Part shown: piece after piece, positions 59,647 through 64,000 of the stretch
Layout of the letters: every line of letters begins with the position of its first letter
Position numbering within the stretch: position 1 is the stretch's first letter
Assembly: GCA_016192455.1 (NCBI GenBank)
Contig: JACPUC010000017.1
Location: 1 to 64,000 of the forward strand
Direction: 5' to 3'
Source: Candidatus Tectimicrobiota bacterium
GTDB lineage: Bacteria; JACPUC01
DNA length: 64,000 nt
Made by a program: the position numbers and the translations under genes
The notes under the pieces: generated by a model
The model's database searches: none
The model's input: only the letters and a program-made list of their open reading frames with translations
What the model was told of the DNA's origin: nothing

Positions 59647-62313
59647 TCACAGCATGTTCTGGGGATTAAGGTCGAGATCGACGTGGACGGCCGCGCGGCG
59701 CTGCAGGGCCTCCACCTCCGGGAGGAGCACCCGATGCAGCTCCCGGCGCAGCCAGTCGGCGTCACTCGCCTTCAGGAGAAGGTGCCAGCGATAGCGCCCC
59801 TTCAGGCGGGCGAGGACGGCGGGGGCGGGGCCGAGGACCTCGACGTCGCCGCCGGCGGGTGGGTGGAGATCCTTGCGCAGGCGCATGGCGAGGTGCGTGC
59901 CGGCCTGCATGGCCAGCTTGTCATCGCGGCTCAGCAGGCGCACCAGCACCAGGTGGCTGAAGGGGGGATAGAAGTGCGCCCGGCGCATGGCGATTTCGTG
60001 GGCGTAGAAGGCGGCGTAGTCATGCTGTTGGGCGCAGGCGATGGCGTAGTGGCCCGGATTGTAGCTCTGCACGATCACCCGCCCCGGCGTGCCGCCGCGC
60101 CCGGCGCGCCCGGCCACCTGGGTGAGGAGCTGGAAGGTGCGGGCGGCGGCGCGGAAGTCCGGCAGGCTGAGGAGGGCGTCGGCGGAGATGACGCCGACCA
60201 GGGTGATGCCGGGGTAGTCATGCCCCTTCGCCACCATCTGCGTGCCGATGAGGATGTCGAGCCGCCCCCTGGCGAGCTGGCTCAGGACCGTGTGGTAGGC
60301 GCGGCGATGGCGCGTCGTGTCGCGGTCCATGCGCTGGACGCGGGCGTGTGGGAAGGTCTCGCGCACGACGGCCTCGAGTTGCTGGGTGCCGAAACCGCGG
60401 TGCGCCAGGTTGACGCCCCGGCAATCGGGGCAGAGATCGGGCACCGCCTGCTGGTAATCGCAGTAGTGGCAGCGCGCCACCTGCTGCGGGCGGTGGTAGG
60501 TGAGGGCCACGCTGCAGTCTCGGCAGGTGAGGGTGCAGCCGCAGTCGAAGCAGATGACGGCGGTGCTGAAGCCGCGCCGATTGAGGAAGAGGACGCTCTG
60601 CCCGCCGCGCTCGAGGGTGGCGGCGAGGGCGTCGAGGAGCGGCCAGGAGAGGTAGGCGTGGGGGCCGTCGCGGCGCGGTTGGCGGCGCATATCGACGATG
60701 GCGACCTCGGGGAGGGGATGCTCGGTCACCCGCTCCGGCAGGGCGAGGTAGGCGCCTGGCTGGCGGCGGGCGGCGTGGTAGGCCTCCAGGGTCGGCGTCG
60801 CCGAGCCCCGCACGAGCACCGCGCCGGCCTGCGCGGCGCGCAGCTCCGCCACCTCGCGGGCGTCGTAGAGGACCCCCTCCTCCTGCTTGTAGGAGTTCTC
60901 CTGCTCCTCGTCGATGACGATGATGCCGAGGTTGCGCACCGGCGCGAAGACGGCGGAGCGCACCCCGACGACAACGCGCGCCTCGCCGCGGCGCACGCGA
61001 TCCCACTCATCGAGCCGTTCGCCGGCGCTGAGGCCGCTGTGGAGGAGGGCGACGAGCTCGCCGAAGCGGCGGTGGAAGCGCTCCACGAGCTGCGGCGTCA
61101 GGACGATCTCCGGCACCAGCACGATGGCGCCGCGCTGCCGCTCGAGGACGAGGTTGATGGCATGGAGGTAGAGTTCCGTCTTGCCGCTGCCGGTGACGCC
61201 ATGCACGAGGAAGGTCGCCGCGCGCCCGTCGCGCAGGGCCTGCTCGATCGCCGCCAGGGCGTCGCGCTGGGCGTCGGTGAGCGTGTGCGGCTGTTGCGCC
61301 GGCGTCGCCGCCGCTCCTTCCGGCGCTGCTCCGGCGGCGCTGTCGGGAACGGGCTGCGCCTCGGCCCCGAAGGCAAACGGGATGCGGCGCGCGCGGCGCG
61401 TCTCCAGCCGCACGAGGCGGCGCTCGGCGAGCCGCCGCGCCACGGCGCTCCCCCCCGGCAGGGCGGCGTTCAGGCTCGTCGCTTCCATCTCGCCCTGCCG
61501 GGCAAGGAGATCGAGGACCGCGCGCTGCCGCGGCCCCAGACGCGGCGCGCGCTCGCTCGCCGCGCCCTCCCGCGGCTCTGAAGCGGCGAGGGTGAAGAAG
61601 GTCGCCCGGTGTTCGCGCGCCGCGCCGCGCGGCCTGCTCCCCCGCACCAGACCGCGTCGGGCCAGGACACCGAGGAGCGCCGCGAGGGGCGGCGCGGGCT
61701 GCTCCCCATGATGCTGCGTGGTCGGGGCTTCGTCGCCCTGGTCCCGCGCCGCCTCGAGACTCTCTTCGAGCTGGCGTACGTCACAGGGGCCCTGGAGCCC
61801 CACGGCCGCGAGCACGGTCACCTGCAAGGCGGTGAGCGCGGTCGCGCCACCGGTGGTGGGCGACGCCGGCCCTCCCTCCGCCTGCTCGGCGGGGCTCGGC
61901 AGCAGCCGCCTCCCCGCCTCGCTGAGGGACCAGAGCCGCGCATCAACGGGCCTTCCCAAACCACCCGGCAGCGCCGTCTTCAGGACCAGCCCCAACGGCG
62001 TCAGGTAGTGCGCCGCCACTGCCCGCGCGAGGTCGAGGAGGCCGGCGTCGAGCACCGGCTGCGGCTCCAGGAGGCGGCGGATCGGCTTCACGTCCGCCAC
62101 CTCGGTGCTCTCCACAAGTTCCACCACGTAGCCCGTCTCGCGGCGGCGGCCGAAAGGCACCTCGACGAGGCTCCCCGGCGCCACGCACCCCCGCAGCGCG
62201 GCGGGAATCGCGTAGGTGTAGAGCTGGTGCAGCGGCGCCGGCACCGCCACGTCGGCGTAGGGAGGCTCATGAGTCGGGGAGGGGGGGGAGGCTGCCTGGC
62301 GGGCCACGGCCAT
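59647..62313 (-). CDS. priA: Primosomal protein N' (replication restart helicase PriA)
   Basis: 888 residues: N-terminal 3'-DNA-binding domain (YADVAVPAPLHQLYTYAIP, VEVPFGRRRETGYVV), an enlarged winged-helix section (about 150-330), Walker A HGVTGSGKTELYLHAI, motif II VIDEEQENSYKQEEG, and the C8 zinc region CFDCGCTLTCRDCSVALTYH with CHYCDYQQ and LCPDC. Helicase motif II is DEEQ where PriA proteins have DEEH. ATG 62311-62313 has AGGAG adjacent; the GTG two codons later has AGGAG at six bases and may be the true start. It converges on the DUF4202 gene. Confidence 0.95.
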   Translation of the reverse strand: MAVARQAASPPSPTHEPPYADVAVPAPLHQLYTYAIPAALRGCVAPGSLVEVPFGRRRETGYVVELVESTEVADVKPIRRLLEPQPVLDAGLLDLARAVAAHYLTPLGLVLKTALPGGLGRPVDARLWSLSEAGRRLLPSPAEQAEGGPASPTTGGATALTALQVTVLAAVGLQGPCDVRQLEESLEAARDQGDEAPTTQHHGEQPAPPLAALLGVLARRGLVRGSRPRGAAREHRATFFTLAASEPREGAASERAPRLGPRQRAVLDLLARQGEMEATSLNAALPGGSAVARRLAERRLVRLETRRARRIPFAFGAEAQPVPDSAAGAAPEGAAATPAQQPHTLTDAQRDALAAIEQALRDGRAATFLVHGVTGSGKTELYLHAINLVLERQRGAIVLVPEIVLTPQLVERFHRRFGELVALLHSGLSAGERLDEWDRVRRGEARVVVGVRSAVFAPVRNLGIIVIDEEQENSYKQEEGVLYDAREVAELRAAQAGAVLVRGSATPTLEAYHAARRQPGAYLALPERVTEHPLPEVAIVDMRRQPRRDGPHAYLSWPLLDALAATLERGGQSVLFLNRRGFSTAVICFDCGCTLTCRDCSVALTYHRPQQVARCHYCDYQQAVPDLCPDCRGVNLAHRGFGTQQLEAVVRETFPHARVQRMDRDTTRHRRAYHTVLSQLARGRLDILIGTQMVAKGHDYPGITLVGVISADALLSLPDFRAAARTFQLLTQVAGRAGRGGTPGRVIVQSYNPGHYAIACAQQHDYAAFYAHEIAMRRAHFYPPFSHLVLVRLLSRDDKLAMQAGTHLAMRLRKDLHPPAGGDVEVLGPAPAVLARLKGRYRWHLLLKASDADWLRRELHRVLLPEVEALQRRAAVHVDLDLNPQNML

Positions 62314-62514
62314 CTCCTGGCGGAGCGTCGCTTCCCGGCGATGCCTGCAACGGGATGCCTGAGGGAGCGGCGGGGGACGACGCCGATTCCGTCCGCGCCT
62401 CACGCCCCCCATCGCAGCCACGGCCGGGAATGCCGTTGCCGCCGCGCCGCGGCTGGCGTATGATCAGTCAGCAGGAGCTGAGCGCGCAGGCAGGGGCCGC
62501 CCGGAGTTCCAGGC

Positions 62515-63585
62515 ATGGACGACGCTGAGAAGCAGCTTCGGGACCTTGACGAGAAGCTGGGGGCGCTGCTCAACGAACGGGTGCTCCGGCAGGTGCAGCG
62601 CGCCTCGCCGATCGAGGCGCTGGGGCGCGACCTCGAAGCGGGACGCGCCGCCGCCGAGGCCGCGGGCACGGGGTGGTTCCCGAGCGCCTCCCTGCGGCTC
62701 CTCTACCAGCACCTCCACGGCGCCGTGCTCGAGCGCCTGAAGGGACTCGTCGTCGCCTACCTCGGCCCGCCCGCCAGCTACACCCACGCCGCGGCGCTGC
62801 AGCACTTCGGCTTCGCCGCGCAGTTTGTCCCCCTCACGACCATCGCCGACATCTTCCGCGAGGTCGAGGCGGGGCGCGCCGGTTCCGGCGTGGTGCCGGT
62901 TGAGAATACCACGGAAGGGGCGGTCCAACATACCCTCGATACGTTCATCGAGAGCACGCTCGGCATCGGCGCCGAGATCGCCCTGCGCATCTCGCACCAC
63001 CTCCTGTCGCAGTGCGAGCGGCTGGAGGAGGTCGAGCAGCTCTACTCCCACCCGCAGGCGCTGGCCCAGTGCCAGCGCTGGCTCGCCGCCCATGTGCCCG
63101 GCCTGCCCCAAAACCCAACCAGCAGCACCGCCGCCGCCGCCGAACTCTGCCAGAGGGAGCCGCGGGCGGCGGCCATCGCCAGCGGCGAGGCGGCAGCCCT
63201 CTACGGCCTGCGCATCCTGGCGTCGCAGATCGAGGACTTCAGCCAGAACTACACGCGCTTCCTGGTGCTGAGCAGCACCGCTCCGCCTCCCACGGGGCGC
63301 GACAAGACCTCGCTCGTCTGCGGCATTCCCGACCAACCCGGGGCGCTCTACCACACCCTGGAGCTGCTGGCCAGCGAGAATATCAACATGCAGAAGATTG
63401 AGTCGCGCCCGAGCAGGGCGCGGCCGTGGGAGTATGTCTTCTTCATCGACCTCGAGGGGCATCGTGAGGAAGCGCACGTGTGCCAGGCACTCACCACAAT
63501 GCGCGAACGCTGCAGCTTCCTGAAGGTGCTGGGGTCCTACCCCCAGGCTATCAATGTCGAGCGGAAAGGGACCGGCACGAGATGA
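62515..63585 (+). CDS. pheA: Prephenate dehydratase with degenerate chorismate mutase domain
   Basis: Makes phenylpyruvate for phenylalanine. 356 residues: N-terminal AroQ-like helices (LRDLDEKLGALLNERVLRQV), dehydratase domain with YLGPPASYTHAAAL, GVVPVENTTEGAVQHTLD, NYTRFLVLS, and a C-terminal ACT domain with ESRPSRARPWEYVFFIDL for Phe feedback. In the first domain the positions of the catalytic Arg11 and Lys39 of the E. coli mutase are Glu and Ile, so mutase activity is doubtful. ATG 62515. Coupled to hisC by ATGA. Confidence 0.94.
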   Translation: MDDAEKQLRDLDEKLGALLNERVLRQVQRASPIEALGRDLEAGRAAAEAAGTGWFPSASLRLLYQHLHGAVLERLKGLVVAYLGPPASYTHAAALQHFGFAAQFVPLTTIADIFREVEAGRAGSGVVPVENTTEGAVQHTLDTFIESTLGIGAEIALRISHHLLSQCERLEEVEQLYSHPQALAQCQRWLAAHVPGLPQNPTSSTAAAAELCQREPRAAAIASGEAAALYGLRILASQIEDFSQNYTRFLVLSSTAPPPTGRDKTSLVCGIPDQPGALYHTLELLASENINMQKIESRPSRARPWEYVFFIDLEGHREEAHVCQALTTMRERCSFLKVLGSYPQAINVERKGTGTR

Positions 63586-64000
63586 CGATCGACGTTCCAG
63601 AGCACATCGCCACCCTCATCCCGTACAGCCCCGGCAAGCCAGTCGAGGAGCTGGAGCGCGAGCTGGGCATCACCAACGTCGTCAAGCTCGCCTCGAACGA
63701 GAACCCCTTCGGTCCTTCGCCGAAAGCCATGGAAGCGGTGCGCCGGGCGGTCTCGCAGGTGCACCGCTACCCGGACGGAGGGAGCTACCACCTCCACCAA
63801 GCCCTGGCTGAGCGCCATGGCTTGGCGCCCGAGCACTTCCTCATCGGCAACGGCTCGAACGAGGTCATCGTCGATATCATCAACACCTACATGCGGGCCG
63901 ACAGGCGCCCGGCCGACCGCGGGGTGACGGGGGAGTATGCCTTCCTCGTCTTCCGCCTGGCCGTGCAGTCGCGCGGCTGCACGCCGGTGATGGTTCCCTT
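63582..64000 (+). CDS. hisC: Histidinol-phosphate / aromatic aminotransferase, N-terminal part (runs off window)
   Basis: PLP-dependent class I/II aminotransferase; the first 139 codons are present: IATLIPYSPGKPVEELEREL, KLASNENPFGPSPKAMEAV, RYPDGGSYHLHQALAERHG and IGNGSNEVIVDIINTYM. The PLP lysine lies beyond the edge. Its ATG overlaps the pheA stop, a pairing that suggests it also transaminates phenylpyruvate or arogenate; histidine synthesis genes are not in view. Confidence 0.93.
   Translation, partial: MTIDVPEHIATLIPYSPGKPVEELERELGITNVVKLASNENPFGPSPKAMEAVRRAVSQVHRYPDGGSYHLHQALAERHGLAPEHFLIGNGSNEVIVDIINTYMRADRRPADRGVTGEYAFLVFRLAVQSRGCTPVMVP

Overview
High-GC bacterial chromosome (roughly two-thirds G+C by eye, with a few AT-rich patches), almost entirely housekeeping genes, mostly read from the minus strand. 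Gene order points to a diderm, Deltaproteobacteria-like or neighbouring candidate-phylum lineage: def-fmt-rsmB-PASTA-rpe, rpsP-khpA-rimM-trmD-rplS-rnhB-yraN, and a type IV pilin behind a sigma-54 promoter. The thrU-tyrU-glyT-thrT-tuf order of E. coli and the radA-yacL-ispD-ispF-gltX-cysS-rlmB order of B. subtilis are both present. I cannot name the species. B12-dependent ribonucleotide reductase (nrdJ), ApgM-type phosphoglycerate mutase, MEP-pathway genes (ispD, ispF, dxr) and siroheme genes describe its metabolism.

Layout. 0-1.4 kb: start of tuf and four tRNA genes behind one strong promoter. 1.4-9.6 kb: rlmB, cysS, gltX, ispF, ispD, a YacL-type PIN-TRAM membrane protein, radA. 9.7-12.1 kb: hicB with an amber-interrupted hicA, moaC and dcd, with four copies of a palindromic intergenic repeat. 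12.1-14.4 kb: an AT-rich, probably acquired patch of small unknown genes. 14.4-18.8 kb: nrdJ and apgM. 18.9-25.3 kb: prepilin peptidase, asnB, two nearly identical tandem pilin genes with duplicated sigma-54 promoters and paired upstream palindromes, recA. 25.4-32.2 kb: thpR, pncC, dxr, cdsA, uppS, frr, pyrH, tsf, rpsB. 32.5-37.5 kb: argJ, argC, rpsI, rplM, yraN, rnhB, rplS. 37.6-41.5 kb: trmD, rimM, khpA, rpsP, ffh. 41.7-46.9 kb: rpe, PASTA protein, rsmB, fmt, def. 47.1-54.2 kb (plus strand): three tandem TPR proteins, two with a TMTC-like GT-C membrane domain and the first lacking it. 54.3-59.6 kb: two-domain CbiX, a nitrite/sulfite reductase, uroporphyrinogen-III methyltransferase and a DUF4202 protein, a siroheme-centred group. 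59.6-64 kb: priA, pheA and the start of hisC.

How it works together: most genes serve translation, isoprenoid and envelope precursors, and DNA repair. The parts that go beyond core functions are the duplicated pilin locus with conserved regulatory architecture, the TMTC-like triplet, the siroheme/reductase group, and the AT-rich patch at 12-14 kb, which is the best place in this window to look for an undescribed system. No CRISPR array, prophage or insertion sequence was seen.
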